A stretch of DNA of 64,000 bases, taken from the NCBI RefSeq assembly GCF_003268675.1, contig NZ_CP029378.1, positions 3,100,001 to 3,164,000 of the forward strand. Direction: 5' to 3'. This stretch comes from Streptomyces bacillaris. Lineage in GTDB: Bacteria; Actinomycetota; Actinomycetes; Streptomycetales; Streptomycetaceae. The translations under genes and the position numbers were made by a program. A model generated the notes under the pieces. It was not told the origin of the DNA and did not search any database. It saw nothing but the letters and a program-made list of their open reading frames with translations. Shown here piece by piece: positions 48,614-56,382 of the stretch (its first letter is position 1; the number at the start of each line of letters is the position of its first letter).

Positions 48614-49305
48614 TGCCCGTCCCCCTGTGATCTGCGACACGGGGTACGACAACGGCTTTGTGATCTCCACCACCTGACGAAGGATCATGAAGTCGTATGA
48701 GCGGTGATCTTCGTACGCGAAGCGGCGAAGTGATCACGAGACGTGACATTCACTGGTGTTACCCCTGGTCAAAGGGGTGCGGCGCTATCAATGGAGGGCC
48801 CCTGCAAGCAAATTGGCGGTGGACGGCGGCGGAGTGATAAGGGAACCGATCGTCGATCACCCTCACCCGGACGAGGGGTCGCGGGGACCGAAGGGGACAT
48901 GTGCACCCATTCACGAACTTCCCGGATCACGGACAGACGATCCAGAGAGGGAGACCGGGATCGACGGAGAGGGTGACGGAGGGACCGCCTCCGCGCGGCC
49001 GGGCGGACCGCGATCGCGTACGCGAGGGTTGCCCGTCACCGACCACTCACCCTGTGACCTGCGCCACGGCGGCCCGCCTCCGGGAAAACCGGGCTTGGCC
49101 ATCGGTGTGAACGGATGGTAGGCAGCGGGCAATTCGGGCGTATTACCGAAAGGCCGTGATCACGGCCCTGATCATCCATGCCCGTTTTGCCCGTTACGGC
49201 GTCAATAAAGGCGCCCGGAAAGCGGATTCACAGATTCCGGACGTAACTGTGTCGCAACACACGTTTCTTGATGGGACCCCTACAGCCCTGATAGCGCTAG
49301 TACCC
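48614..49305. other. Long divergent control region between nuoA and NlpC/P60 gene
   Basis: About 800 bases separate the two start codons, and no convincing gene fits. GTGATC occurs repeatedly: TGTGATCT at 48626-48633 and 48659-48666, GGTGATCT at 48703-48710 and AGTGATCA at 48729-48736. A small hairpin (ACCCCT/AGGGGT, 48761-48778) and the palindrome CCGTGATCACGG at 49153-49164 are further elements. No c-di-AMP (ydaO) riboswitch, common before cell-wall hydrolase genes, could be recognised. Confidence 0.6.
49268..49297 (+). promoter_or_regulatory. Possible promoter of a leaderless NlpC/P60 transcript
   Basis: TTGATG at 49268-49273 and TAGCGC at 49292-49297 are 18 bases apart, and the transcription start would fall at or next to the ATG at 49306. 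No Shine-Dalgarno sequence is visible before that ATG. Confidence 0.4.
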
Positions 49306-50166
49306 ATGTCCCACACCGCTCACATACCCAGCCACCGGAAGCCCCGCCGTCGCGCCTCGAAGTCGGCGCTGCGAGCCGGAGTTGCCGGTGGCGTCCTCAG
49401 CACCGTCGCGGTCGCGGGTGCGGCCGGTCCGGCCCAGGCCGAGCCGGTGACCCAGACGATCGAGATGCCCACCATCACCTCCGGGCTCGCCACCGCCGTC
49501 GCCGCCTCCGCGCAGGCCACGCAGCAGGTCGCCCTCGACCTGGAGGCCCAGGCCCACGAGGACGCCGCGGCCCAGGACGCCGCGAAGGCGGCCAAGAAGG
49601 CCAAGGCCGAGGCCGTCCGGAAGGCCGAGGCGGAGAAGAAGGCGGAAGCCGCCGCCAAGGCGAAGGCCGAGGCCGAGGCCGAGGAGCGCGCCGAGCGCGC
49701 CTCCCGTACCGCCGCGCGCACGACGCTCAGCGCACCCTCCAGCTCCTCCTCGGGCAACTCGGCCACCGCTTCGGCCCCGTCGTCCGCCCCCTCCACCTCG
49801 TCGAACGCCACGGGCTCCGCCGCCTCCATCGTCGCGTTCGCCAAGGCCCAGGTCGGCGACGCGTACGTGTCCGGTGGCACCGGCCCCAACGCGTGGGACT
49901 GCTCCGGCCTGGTCCAGGCCGCGTACCGCTCGGTCGGCATCGACCTGCCCCGCGTCTCGCAGGCCCAGTCGACCGCCGGCACCCAGGTCTCGCTGAGCAA
50001 CCTCCAGTCCGGCGACATCCTGTACTGGGGCGCCGCGGGCAGCGCGTACCACGTGGCGATCTACGTGGGCGGCGGCCAGTTCGTCGGCGCGCAGAACTCC
50101 AGCACCGGTACGGTGCAGCGCTCGATGGACTACGACCGGCCGACCGGCGCGGTCCGCGTTCTCTGA
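49306..50166 (+). CDS. Secreted NlpC/P60 peptidoglycan hydrolase
   Basis: Extracellular D-gamma-glutamyl-L-diamino acid endopeptidase type, 286 residues. The basic N terminus (HRKPRRRASKSALRAG) and hydrophobic GGVLSTVAVAGAAGPAQAEP form a signal peptide. A long Ala/Lys/Glu coiled coil (about residues 75-135) and a Ser linker precede the catalytic domain, whose Cys is in NAWDCSGLVQAAYRS; the His is in AYHVAIYVGGGQFVGA. ATG 49306 is used; the upstream extension to 49156 is not coding-like. It has no visible ribosome site and may be leaderless. It is divergent from nuo and ends at a strong terminator. Confidence 0.92.
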   Translation: MSHTAHIPSHRKPRRRASKSALRAGVAGGVLSTVAVAGAAGPAQAEPVTQTIEMPTITSGLATAVAASAQATQQVALDLEAQAHEDAAAQDAAKAAKKAKAEAVRKAEAEKKAEAAAKAKAEAEAEERAERASRTAARTTLSAPSSSSSGNSATASAPSSAPSTSSNATGSAASIVAFAKAQVGDAYVSGGTGPNAWDCSGLVQAAYRSVGIDLPRVSQAQSTAGTQVSLSNLQSGDILYWGAAGSAYHVAIYVGGGQFVGAQNSSTGTVQRSMDYDRPTGAVRVL

Positions 50167-50187
50167 TTCACAAGCACATCGCAGTAC

Positions 50188-50233
50188 GGCCGAGGGCCGC
50201 CACTTCCCCGCTCGGGAGTGGCGGCCCTCGGCC
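50188..50233 (+). terminator. Perfect 17-bp stem terminator
   Basis: 50188-50204 pairs perfectly with 50217-50233 around a 12-base loop, 21 bases after the NlpC/P60 stop. Confidence 0.92.
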
Positions 50234-50400
50234 GTCGCCGGTGCTTCTGCGGCAGGCTGGCCTGTGTCCTGCGGTACGGGGGCGGCTCGTCGTGCGTCGT
50301 GGGGTGAGTGGACCTCCGACGGGGAGGATGACGTCACCGGTCTCCTCGCGGCGCGCTGCCCGGCCAGGAGTTGTCCGGCCGATCATGCGATTGTTGGCTC

Positions 50401-50865
50401 GTGATTGATCACGGTATTGCTCTGCCGTACTACCGCCTCCATGTGGCGCCCGCCGTCGTGGCGCTGGCGAGCCCGACATGGCAGCGCGATGTGTGGCTCG
50501 ATCCGGGTCAGTTCGAAGACCTCGACTACACGGTGCATGTGCTTTTCGACGACTTCTGCGATGCGGACAATCCGTCGCCCTGGCTGGGGCAGTGCCTTCG
50601 TAGCGAGGAGGAGGTTGAGCTGATGGCAGGTCTCGGTGCCGCCTTCAACGCTGTACAGGACTCGATCGGCTCCGCTGCCCCCGACGAGGTCTATCTGGAC
50701 TCCCCGGGCTGGTCCGCCGTGGTCGCTGCGGCAGCTCGATTGGCCCAGGTGATGGTGTCCAATGATCACTTGGCGTTGAGCAAGCTGCATGACGCCGGCT
50801 ATCGCTGGCCGCTCGGCACCGAGCCGGTGGCGTCCGGGACGGACGACCAGCACAGCGATTCATGA
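50401..50865 (+). CDS. Conserved hypothetical protein
   Basis: 154 residues, acidic and soluble, from GTG 50401 (VIDHGIALPYYRLHVAPAVV). Other visible stretches are QRDVWLDPGQFEDLDYTVHV, GLGAAFNAVQDSIG and DSPGWSAVVAAAARL. I do not recognise a characterised domain; the pattern looks like small actinobacterial immunity- or colicin-like helper proteins but that is only an impression. An upstream ribosome site is weak. It ends inside the stop region of the IS5-type transposase remnant read on the other strand (shared TCATGA). Confidence 0.7.
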   Translation: MIDHGIALPYYRLHVAPAVVALASPTWQRDVWLDPGQFEDLDYTVHVLFDDFCDADNPSPWLGQCLRSEEEVELMAGLGAAFNAVQDSIGSAAPDEVYLDSPGWSAVVAAAARLAQVMVSNDHLALSKLHDAGYRWPLGTEPVASGTDDQHSDS

Positions 50866-51110
50866 CCTCAGCCGGATGACCAGGGCCCCAGCGGAGACCG
50901 TTCCACGGAAGACGTAGCCGCGCTTGCCGTACCGCGTTGCCATGGCCCGGGAGTTCGTTCTTCAGCCGATTGATGGTCCGCTTGGCGGTGTTGCGGTTCT
51001 TGTACCGCTCCTCGTCGAAGCCCGCTGGTCGACCACCGCGTGAACCTTTACGAAGGCGGGCGGCCCAGGCCTTCGCTCGCCTCCTCCGCCAGTCGGCCGA
51101 GGAGGCCCTG
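50860..51110 (-). pseudogene. IS5-family transposase remnant, frameshifted
   Basis: Only the C-terminal part of an IS5-type DDE transposase is left. One frame reads RLRKGSRGGRPAGFDEERYK and NRNTAKRTINRLKN, which is the family's GRP-x-FD-x-ERYK-x-RN-T-x-R-x-INRLK motif with the last catalytic Glu position. After about 50945 the frame shifts by one base and continues MATRYGKRGYVFRGTVSAG ALVIRLRS to a TGA at 50860-50862, matching the usual ATRYDKRGYVF end. No intact start, N-terminal domain or terminal inverted repeats are visible. The 5' limit is approximate. Confidence 0.75.
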
Positions 51111-51182
51111 CGACAGCAGCTCGTCCTAATGTGCTGCCGCCTGGCCGCCCGGGGGTGTGAGGACGAACCAGACGGTGTTGGT

Positions 51183-51584
51183 TCAGCGGGTGTTCGCCTG
51201 GCGCGTGCTGCTTCCCCAGCTGGTGGCCAAGCCGTCGACGACGAGCAGGCCGCGGCCGCCTTCGCCGTCGGGGCGCTCCGGCGGGTCCGGCAGGGGGCCG
51301 GGGCCGTCGTCGGTGACGTGGACCGCCACCTGGTCGCGGTCCACCGTGACCTCGACCCGGACCAACTGCGAACTCGTATGGCAGTACACGTTGGCCACCA
51401 CCTCACTCACGCAGAGCCGGGCGTCGTCAGCGAGTGCGGAGTGCGCACCGGTCCGCAGGAGCGTTCCGACGAAGTCCCGCGCGATCTTCGCGGCGGCGGG
51501 TGAGTTGGGCATCGCCAGCTGGTAGCCCTCGAAGGGGCGGGGGACGTTCGGGAAGGGGGCGGGTGGCGCGATGACGGCCGGCAT
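51183..51584 (-). CDS. RsbW-like ATP-binding protein with in-frame TGA near its end
   Basis: 133-residue histidine-kinase-type ATPase of the anti-sigma-factor group. The N box is LCVSEVVANVYCHTSS, followed by VHVTDDGPGPLPD (G1) and GEGGRGLLVVDGLATSWG (G2). The frame ends at TGA 51183-51185, but the same frame continues past it without a shift as TNTVWFVLTPPGGQAAAH to a TAG at 51126-51128, and TVWFVL is the family's usual last strand. So either a nonsense mutation removed 19 residues or the TGA is read through. It is divergent from a WhiJ-like regulator, the usual partner of such ATPases in Streptomyces. Confidence 0.85.
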   Translation of the reverse strand: MPAVIAPPAPFPNVPRPFEGYQLAMPNSPAAAKIARDFVGTLLRTGAHSALADDARLCVSEVVANVYCHTSSQLVRVEVTVDRDQVAVHVTDDGPGPLPDPPERPDGEGGRGLLVVDGLATSWGSSTRQANTR

Positions 51585-51729
51585 GGGGGTCTCCCTACGT
51601 GAGCCAGAGTCGGTGGGCGCGCCATTCCGTGTTCGGCTGCCGTGGCTCCGGCCGCATACAGGTACCGGTCAAGGCCCCTGCGTACGGCTGCACTTCGGCG
51701 TTCATGTCCGGCGCGTCGGTCTCCGGGAC

Positions 51730-51760
51730 AAGCTAGGGTCAATAAATAACCCGGTACAAT
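51730..51760. promoter_or_regulatory. AT-rich divergent promoter patch
   Basis: This patch lies in the 267-base gap between the ATPase and the XRE regulator. On the plus strand TACAAT at 51755-51760 is a good -10. On the minus strand TTGTAC (51759-51754) and TAGCTT (51735-51730) are 18 bases apart. GGGT/ACCC arms flank the AT-rich middle. The rest of the gap shows no gene. Confidence 0.45.
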
Positions 51761-51851
51761 AATGCACTTCATCCATTCACTCGCATGGGTGAACTCGTCG
51801 TCGGCCGCCCAGAGCCCTGCGACACTGCACAGGCAGACAGGGGAAGGTGAC

Positions 51852-52706
51852 ATGCCACCAAGGGACAACCCGACCGCCCGCCAGGTCCGCCTGGGCGCCG
51901 AGCTGAGGAAGCTCCGGGAGCGTGCGGGCAAGACCGCCCGGGAAGCAGCCGGGCGCATCTCGACCGATCAGGCCAGGATCAGCAACATCGAGGCCGGACG
52001 CAGCGGCATCGGCGAGGAGCGCATCCGCCGGCTGGCGAGCTTCTACGCCTGTGACGACGAGGCCCTGATCGACGCCCTGTGCGCCATATCCCGTGAGCAC
52101 CGGGGGCAGTTCTGGTGGGACGAGTACCGCGGGGTGCTCGCGCCCGGCTTCCTGGACATCGCGGAGCTGGAGCACCATGCGCGCTACATGCACAGCTTTC
52201 AGCCGGTGACGATGCCCGGTTTGCTCCAGACACCCGAGTACGCGCGAGCGCTGTTCAGCGCAGCCCTGCCCAGGCTGCCCGAGGACGAAGTGGAGGCCCG
52301 GGTGGAGCACCGCATGCGGAGAGCGACCGTTCTCGACCGGGACGAGCCGCCGGAGTTCGCGTCCATCGTCCATGAGGCGGCGCTGCGGGTGCGGGTCGGC
52401 GGACGCAAGGTCGCCCGCGCCCAGTTGGAGTATCTGCTGGAAGCGACGGACCGGCCCAACGTGTCCCTGCGGGTCATCCCATTCGCCAGCGAGCTGCACG
52501 TGGACATGACCCACACCGTTCTGTACGCGGGTGGCGTGGTGCCCCAGCTCGACACGGTGCACATCGACGCCCCCACTCGCAGCCCCTACCTGGACGCGGA
52601 GGCGGAGTTGCATCGCTTCCGGCTGTTGCTCGATCTGGGCCGGACAGCATCGCTGGACCCTGCGGAGTCACTGAGCTTCATCCAACACCTCGCACGGGAT
52701 ATGTGA
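51852..52706 (+). CDS. XRE-family regulator with DUF5753 (WhiJ/Scr1-like)
   Basis: 284 residues. An N-terminal helix-turn-helix (LGAELRKLRERAGKTAREAA, then DQARISNIEAGRSGI) is followed by the DUF5753 domain typical of Streptomyces WhiJ-like regulators: FLDIAELEHHARYMHSFQPV, TMPGLLQTPEYARALF and VHEAALRVRVGG. These proteins act with small DUF397 partners and RsbW-like ATPases in developmental or stress control. ATG 51852 is chosen because GGGAAGG precedes it and the HTH then begins at the usual position. Its DUF397 partner starts 11 bases after the stop. Confidence 0.92.
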   Translation: MPPRDNPTARQVRLGAELRKLRERAGKTAREAAGRISTDQARISNIEAGRSGIGEERIRRLASFYACDDEALIDALCAISREHRGQFWWDEYRGVLAPGFLDIAELEHHARYMHSFQPVTMPGLLQTPEYARALFSAALPRLPEDEVEARVEHRMRRATVLDRDEPPEFASIVHEAALRVRVGGRKVARAQLEYLLEATDRPNVSLRVIPFASELHVDMTHTVLYAGGVVPQLDTVHIDAPTRSPYLDAEAELHRFRLLLDLGRTASLDPAESLSFIQHLARDM

Positions 52707-52717
52707 GAATTCCCTGC

Positions 52718-52915
52718 ATGAACTCAGCGCTTGAGTGGCAGAAGTCCACCTTCTCCAGCACGCAGGAGCAGTGCGTGGAGATCACCGAGCACGCCGGTCA
52801 GATCCTCATGCGCGAAAGCGACGATCCCGGCACCGTGGCCATCACCTCCCGCGAGAAGTTCGCCGCGTTCATCAAGGGCGTCAAGGCAGGCGAGTTCGAC
52901 CACTTCGCCCAGTAG
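52718..52915 (+). CDS. DUF397 domain protein (BldB/WhiJ-associated type)
   Basis: 65 residues, a complete DUF397 domain: LEWQKSTFSSTQEQCVEI, then ILMRESDDPGTVAITSREK and the AAFIKGVKAGEFDHF end. DUF397 proteins are small partners of the XRE-DUF5753 regulators and may work as antitoxin- or adaptor-like factors. ATG 52718 follows the regulator by 11 bases, so the pair is one operon. A strong hairpin terminator follows. Confidence 0.92.
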   Translation: MNSALEWQKSTFSSTQEQCVEITEHAGQILMRESDDPGTVAITSREKFAAFIKGVKAGEFDHFAQ

Positions 52916-52938
52916 GGCGTCCCGGACTCTCCGCGCCA

Positions 52939-52972
52939 CGAAGGCCCTCCACCGCGCGGTGGAGGGCCTTCG
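52939..52972 (+). terminator. Hairpin terminator after DUF397 gene
   Basis: 52939-52954 and 52957-52972 are exact inverted repeats; a few central bases must stay open as the loop. It ends the regulator/DUF397 operon. Confidence 0.88.
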
Positions 52973-53107
52973 CACGTATGAGCCAGCATTTTTGTTCCGG
53001 AACATGGTTGAGCCGTAGCGACGCGTGACGTTACGGTCACCGCAGTTGGACCGGGCCGCCCTGTCGAGGTGCCCGGTGTCCCGGACGCTGCGATCGGACG
53101 GTCGACC

Positions 53108-53530
53108 ATGCGCACTTCTCCCCGCACCACCGCCCCCGTACAGGCCCTGGTCCAGCACGGGTTCCGGTTCGAAGTCCTGCGGTACGGGCCCGCCAACGGG
53201 TTCGTCCCCGAGCCGGTCGATCTCCGGCTCCTCGCCAACCCCCGTGACGTCATCCGTGTCCTGCGCGTCCAGCTCCGCTCCAGCCACGTCCTCGGGCTGA
53301 CCTCGTACGAAGCCGGGCGGGCCCTCTACTGGGCCGACCAGCGCGGCTGGGTGCAGGCCCTCGGGGCGCTGCACCGGGGGGAGAACTGCGGGTTCACCCT
53401 GATGCTCCGCAAGGGGCGGCACATGGAGTGGCATGTGCGGCCCCTCACGTACCTGACGCTCAGCCCGCCGTGCTCCCACTCGCCCGCTCCCGCGAGCGCA
53501 CCCGCCGCAGTCTCCGCGCGCCCTCGGTGA
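53108..53530 (+). CDS. Hypothetical protein overlapping a convergent gene
   Basis: About 140 residues. Residues 1-115 have coding-like composition and a recognisable texture (PVQALVQHGFRFEVLRYGPA, DVIRVLRVQLRSSHVLGLTS, MEWHVRPLTYLTL), but I do not recognise the family. The last ~24 residues (SPAPASAPAAVSARPR) are low complexity because they cross the end of the convergent MFS gene (71-base overlap). ATG 53108 is used. No ribosome site is strong. Confidence 0.55.
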   Translation: MRTSPRTTAPVQALVQHGFRFEVLRYGPANGFVPEPVDLRLLANPRDVIRVLRVQLRSSHVLGLTSYEAGRALYWADQRGWVQALGALHRGENCGFTLMLRKGRHMEWHVRPLTYLTLSPPCSHSPAPASAPAAVSARPR

Positions 53531-54875
53531 GCAGCGCCAGGGCCATCAGCACGGCGCTCACCCAGACCGGCGCCCGGTAGCCCCCTCCCGCCTCCAGGGC
53601 CAGGCCGCCCGCCCACGGGCCCACCGCCGCCCCGAGGTTGAACGCGCTCGTGCCGAAGGCACCCGCCAGCGTGGACGACCGGCCGGCCAGGCCGAGGACC
53701 CGGGTGATCAGGGCCGTGCCCGTACCGAAGGCGAGCATGCCGAGGAGCGGGATCAGGGCGAGGGCGGCGAGCGGTCGGCCCGCTGTCAGGGCCAAGGCGC
53801 TCCAGCCGAGGGCCAGGGCGGTCATCCCGTACGCGATGAAGGCCGTGGGCCGACGTTCGGCGTACCGTCCCGCCGCCCCCACCCCGAGGAACGCCCCCGC
53901 CCCGAAGAGCGCGAGGGCGACGGGCACCCAGGTGGTGGTGAGGCCGGTCGTGCGGGTGAGGAGCGGTTCCAGGTAGGAGAACGCGCAGAAGGTGGCGCCC
54001 TGGACGAGAGCCATGGTGAGGAGGGTGAGGCGGAGGTGCGGGGCGGTGAGGAGGAGGCGGAGTTCGTTCCGTACGGGGGTGGGGGCGGGTGCGGAAGTCG
54101 GCCCGGAGGCCGGGGCGGGGGCCTGGGCCCTCCCGGGTACCTGCCCTGCCGAGGCCGTCCCGCGTGTCCGGGCTGCCGAGCCCGCCCCGCGCGCCCCGGC
54201 GGCCGGAGCCGTCCCGCGCGTGTCGGCCACCGGAGCCGTCCCGCCTCCCCGGCCCCGGCCGCCCGGGATGCCGCCCGGGATGGACCGTGTGATCGCCCAG
54301 AGCGCCGGCAGGGACACCACCGCGACCGCCCAGAACGCCGCTCGCCACCCCCACCGCTCCCCCAGCACCGCTCCGGCCGGTACGCCGACGACGCAGGCGA
54401 TCGTCACCCCGCCGACCACCACGGCCGTGGCCCGGCCCCTCAGCCCGTCGGGGACCATCGAGACCGCCGCCGCCAGGGCGACCGCCCAGAAACCCGCGTT
54501 GGCGAGGGCGCCGACGAAGCGGGCGGCGAGGAGGACTCCGTAACCCGGGGTCAGCGCACCCACGATGTGCACCGCGATGAACACGGCCAGGAAGAGCAGG
54601 AGAGCCCGGCGCCTGGGCCACGTACGGCTGAAGAGGGCCATCAAGGGCGCGCCGAGGACCATCCCCACGGCAAAGGCGGAGGTGAGGAGTCCGGCGGCGG
54701 AGAGGGAGACGTCCAGGTCGGTGGCGATGGCCGAGACGAGGCCGGAGAGCATGAACTCGGAGGTGCCCTGGGCGAAGACCGCGAGCCCGAGGACATAGAC
54801 GGCGAACGGCAGTGGCAGTGGCCGTAGCCGTGGCTGCCGCCGTGACTGTGGCTGTGACTTGAGCGTGTATGGCAT
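53460..54875 (-). CDS. MFS drug exporter (Cmx/CmlA-like)
   Basis: 471-residue major-facilitator transporter with 12 helices. It opens with FAVYVLGLAVFAQGTSEFML, the hallmark of chloramphenicol/arabinose-efflux-type (DHA1) permeases, and motif A-like APLMALFSRTWPRRRALLLF follows helix 2; motif C-like GGVTIACVVGVPAGAVLGERW is in helix 5. The central loop between helices 6 and 7 is enlarged by about 70 residues of Gly/Ala/Thr-rich low complexity, not usual for the family. Likely exports a drug such as chloramphenicol, or arabinose-like sugars; the substrate cannot be read. The gap 54876-55239 upstream shows no gene. Confidence 0.88.
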   Translation of the reverse strand: MPYTLKSQPQSRRQPRLRPLPLPFAVYVLGLAVFAQGTSEFMLSGLVSAIATDLDVSLSAAGLLTSAFAVGMVLGAPLMALFSRTWPRRRALLLFLAVFIAVHIVGALTPGYGVLLAARFVGALANAGFWAVALAAAVSMVPDGLRGRATAVVVGGVTIACVVGVPAGAVLGERWGWRAAFWAVAVVSLPALWAITRSIPGGIPGGRGRGGGTAPVADTRGTAPAAGARGAGSAARTRGTASAGQVPGRAQAPAPASGPTSAPAPTPVRNELRLLLTAPHLRLTLLTMALVQGATFCAFSYLEPLLTRTTGLTTTWVPVALALFGAGAFLGVGAAGRYAERRPTAFIAYGMTALALGWSALALTAGRPLAALALIPLLGMLAFGTGTALITRVLGLAGRSSTLAGAFGTSAFNLGAAVGPWAGGLALEAGGGYRAPVWVSAVLMALALLTEGARRLRRVRSRERASGSTAG

Positions 54876-55239
54876 GAGTGGCAGACCCCTTGACGGAACC
54901 GTCGGTGGACAGACGTACCGAGGTGCGGGGATGCGGGGCGTTGCCGAGAGAAGCCCGGTCGAAGGGTGCGGACATCGACCGGGGCACGCGCGGACCCGAC
55001 GTACGTACGGCGATGGATCGGCGCGTACGTGGGGTGGGAACGGCCCGTACCCGCGGTGGTCCGGCGGGGGCGTGGCCGTGGGGAGGGAGCGAGGGGCGCC
55101 GGTGGCCCGGGAAGGGCGTCCGGCGGCGCTCGGGCTCCTAGATGTTCAACGGCGGTCGGCCCACCGGTACCACCGGTGGGCGGAGTCTGTCGGACTCGGG
55201 GCTGGACATGCCGGGCATGGGGTCGAGGCTACCGTCCGG
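54876..55239. other. Intergenic region upstream of the MFS exporter
   Basis: 364 bases, GC-rich, without a convincing reading frame. It must carry the MFS promoter on the minus strand and the 3' region of the small acidic peptide gene. No clear hairpin or operator was found. Confidence 0.5.
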
Positions 55240-55452
55240 TCAGCGGCGGCGGGCCGGTCGCGACGGTTCCGGGGCGGGCAGGGCGTCGCCCTCGTACCCG
55301 TCCTCGTACTCGTCGTCCTCGAGGGCGCGCGAGCCCGGGGCGAAGTGCGGTTCCAGGAAGAGGCCGTGGTGCTGGGGCGCGGCGACGGCGGGCGCGGTGG
55401 CGGCGGCCGGTTCCGTACGGGAGGTCTTCCGGGGCAGGGATGCGGTGGTCAT
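55240..55452 (-). CDS. Small 70-residue protein with acidic C-terminal half
   Basis: ATG 55452 is preceded by AAGGA seven bases away. The protein opens MTTASLPRKTSRTEPAAA (basic, Ala-rich), has a middle QHHGLFLEPHFAPGSRAL, and an acidic aromatic stretch EDDEYEDGYEGD before a Pro/Arg end. The leader/core-like layout is reminiscent of peptide precursors, but no maturase, protease or transporter is adjacent, so that is not claimed. It could be a conserved short Streptomyces protein of unknown role. Upstream 55453-55627 holds only its promoter region. Confidence 0.55.
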   Translation of the reverse strand: MTTASLPRKTSRTEPAAATAPAVAAPQHHGLFLEPHFAPGSRALEDDEYEDGYEGDALPAPEPSRPARRR

Positions 55453-55627
55453 GGCTGAGTCCTTGGGGTCGAGCAGCGCTGTATCGGCTTGTTCCGTACC
55501 CCGCCGGCCTGCGTTCGATGGGAGGTGAGGGGGGAGACCTGAGCGTGCGTCATGAAGAGGTGCGCGTACGCCCGGCGCGTGAATCATTGCACATGGGTGC
55601 GCGGACGGCCCGGCAATATGCACGGGC

Positions 55628-56365
55628 TCAGAGCACGGTACGGAAATGGGTGGTCAGGCGCCGGTCCTCACCCAGGACGTGGAACGCGAGCCCCGGGGGC
55701 TGGTCGCGGTCGGCCGGGCGGTCCCCCTCCCAGGGCATGCGCAGGGTCCAGGTCACGGCGGGTCCGACGATGAGGGGGCGCCCGGCGAAGGTCGAGGCGG
55801 CGGCGGTGTGGGCGTGGCCGGTGAGGACGGCGACGGCCCGGGGGTGGGCGGCGAGAAGGGCGGCGAGGTGTTCGGGCTCCTCCAGGCGGCAGGCGTCGGG
55901 GAGCGGGTGGTGGAGTTCGACGGGCGGCTGGTGGAAGGCGATGAGGGCGGGGACGCCTTCCGGGAGCGCGGTGAGGGTGGCGTCGATCCAGGCCAGCGTC
56001 TCCGTGTCGAGGCGGCCCTCGTCGCGGCCGGGGATGGTGGAGTCACACATCAGGATGGCGGTTCCGGCGATCCGGTGCACGCGGTTGACGGGGCCTTCGG
56101 CGGGGGCCTCGCCGAGAAGGGCCTTGCGGTAGGCGGGGCGGGCGTCGTGGTTGCCGGGGCAGGGCAGTACGGGGAACGGGGCGGCGAGGATACGGGCCGC
56201 CTCCTCGTACTCGGCCTCCGTCCCGTGGTCCGCGATGTCCCCGGTGACCAGCAGGGCGTCGACCGGGCGGGGCAGGGCGCGCAGGTACTCCATGGTGCGG
56301 GTGGCCCGGCGGGTCGCGCGTTCACTCCCGTCCAGGTGGAGATCGCTGATCTGGGCGAGCAACAT
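55628..56365 (-). CDS. Metallophosphoesterase, class III cyclic-nucleotide phosphodiesterase-like
   Basis: 245-residue calcineurin-type enzyme with a binuclear metal site. The ligand motifs are complete: ISDLHLDGS (D-x-H), VTGDIADHGT (GD), CPGNHDARP (GNHD), LIAFHQPPVE (H) and VLTGHAHTAA (GHxH), in the order of CpdA and Rv0805. It could hydrolyse cAMP or a related phosphodiester; the substrate is inferred from family only. ATG 56365 is used. It is divergent from a CGNR regulator with an inverted repeat in between. Confidence 0.9.
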   Translation of the reverse strand: MLLAQISDLHLDGSERATRRATRTMEYLRALPRPVDALLVTGDIADHGTEAEYEEAARILAAPFPVLPCPGNHDARPAYRKALLGEAPAEGPVNRVHRIAGTAILMCDSTIPGRDEGRLDTETLAWIDATLTALPEGVPALIAFHQPPVELHHPLPDACRLEEPEHLAALLAAHPRAVAVLTGHAHTAAASTFAGRPLIVGPAVTWTLRMPWEGDRPADRDQPPGLAFHVLGEDRRLTTHFRTVL

Positions 56366-56382
56366 GTCGGACCATCCCCCGT

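Noticed and set aside
48756..49121. Open frame of 121 codons upstream of the NlpC/P60 gene
   Set aside because: No ribosome site, no recognisable residues, mixed codon use; fits intergenic DNA better.
48740..49305. c-di-AMP (ydaO/yuaA) riboswitch before the NlpC/P60 gene
   Set aside because: Expected because many Streptomyces wall hydrolases have one, but its conserved strings were not found.
50401..52915. Integrated mobile island with attachment sites
   Set aside because: Only a transposase fragment is visible; no integrase, tRNA target or direct-repeat boundaries were found.
55240..55452. RiPP (lasso or lanthipeptide) precursor
   Set aside because: No cyclase, protease, LanM-like or transporter gene lies next to it; the neighbours are an MFS exporter and a phosphoesterase.
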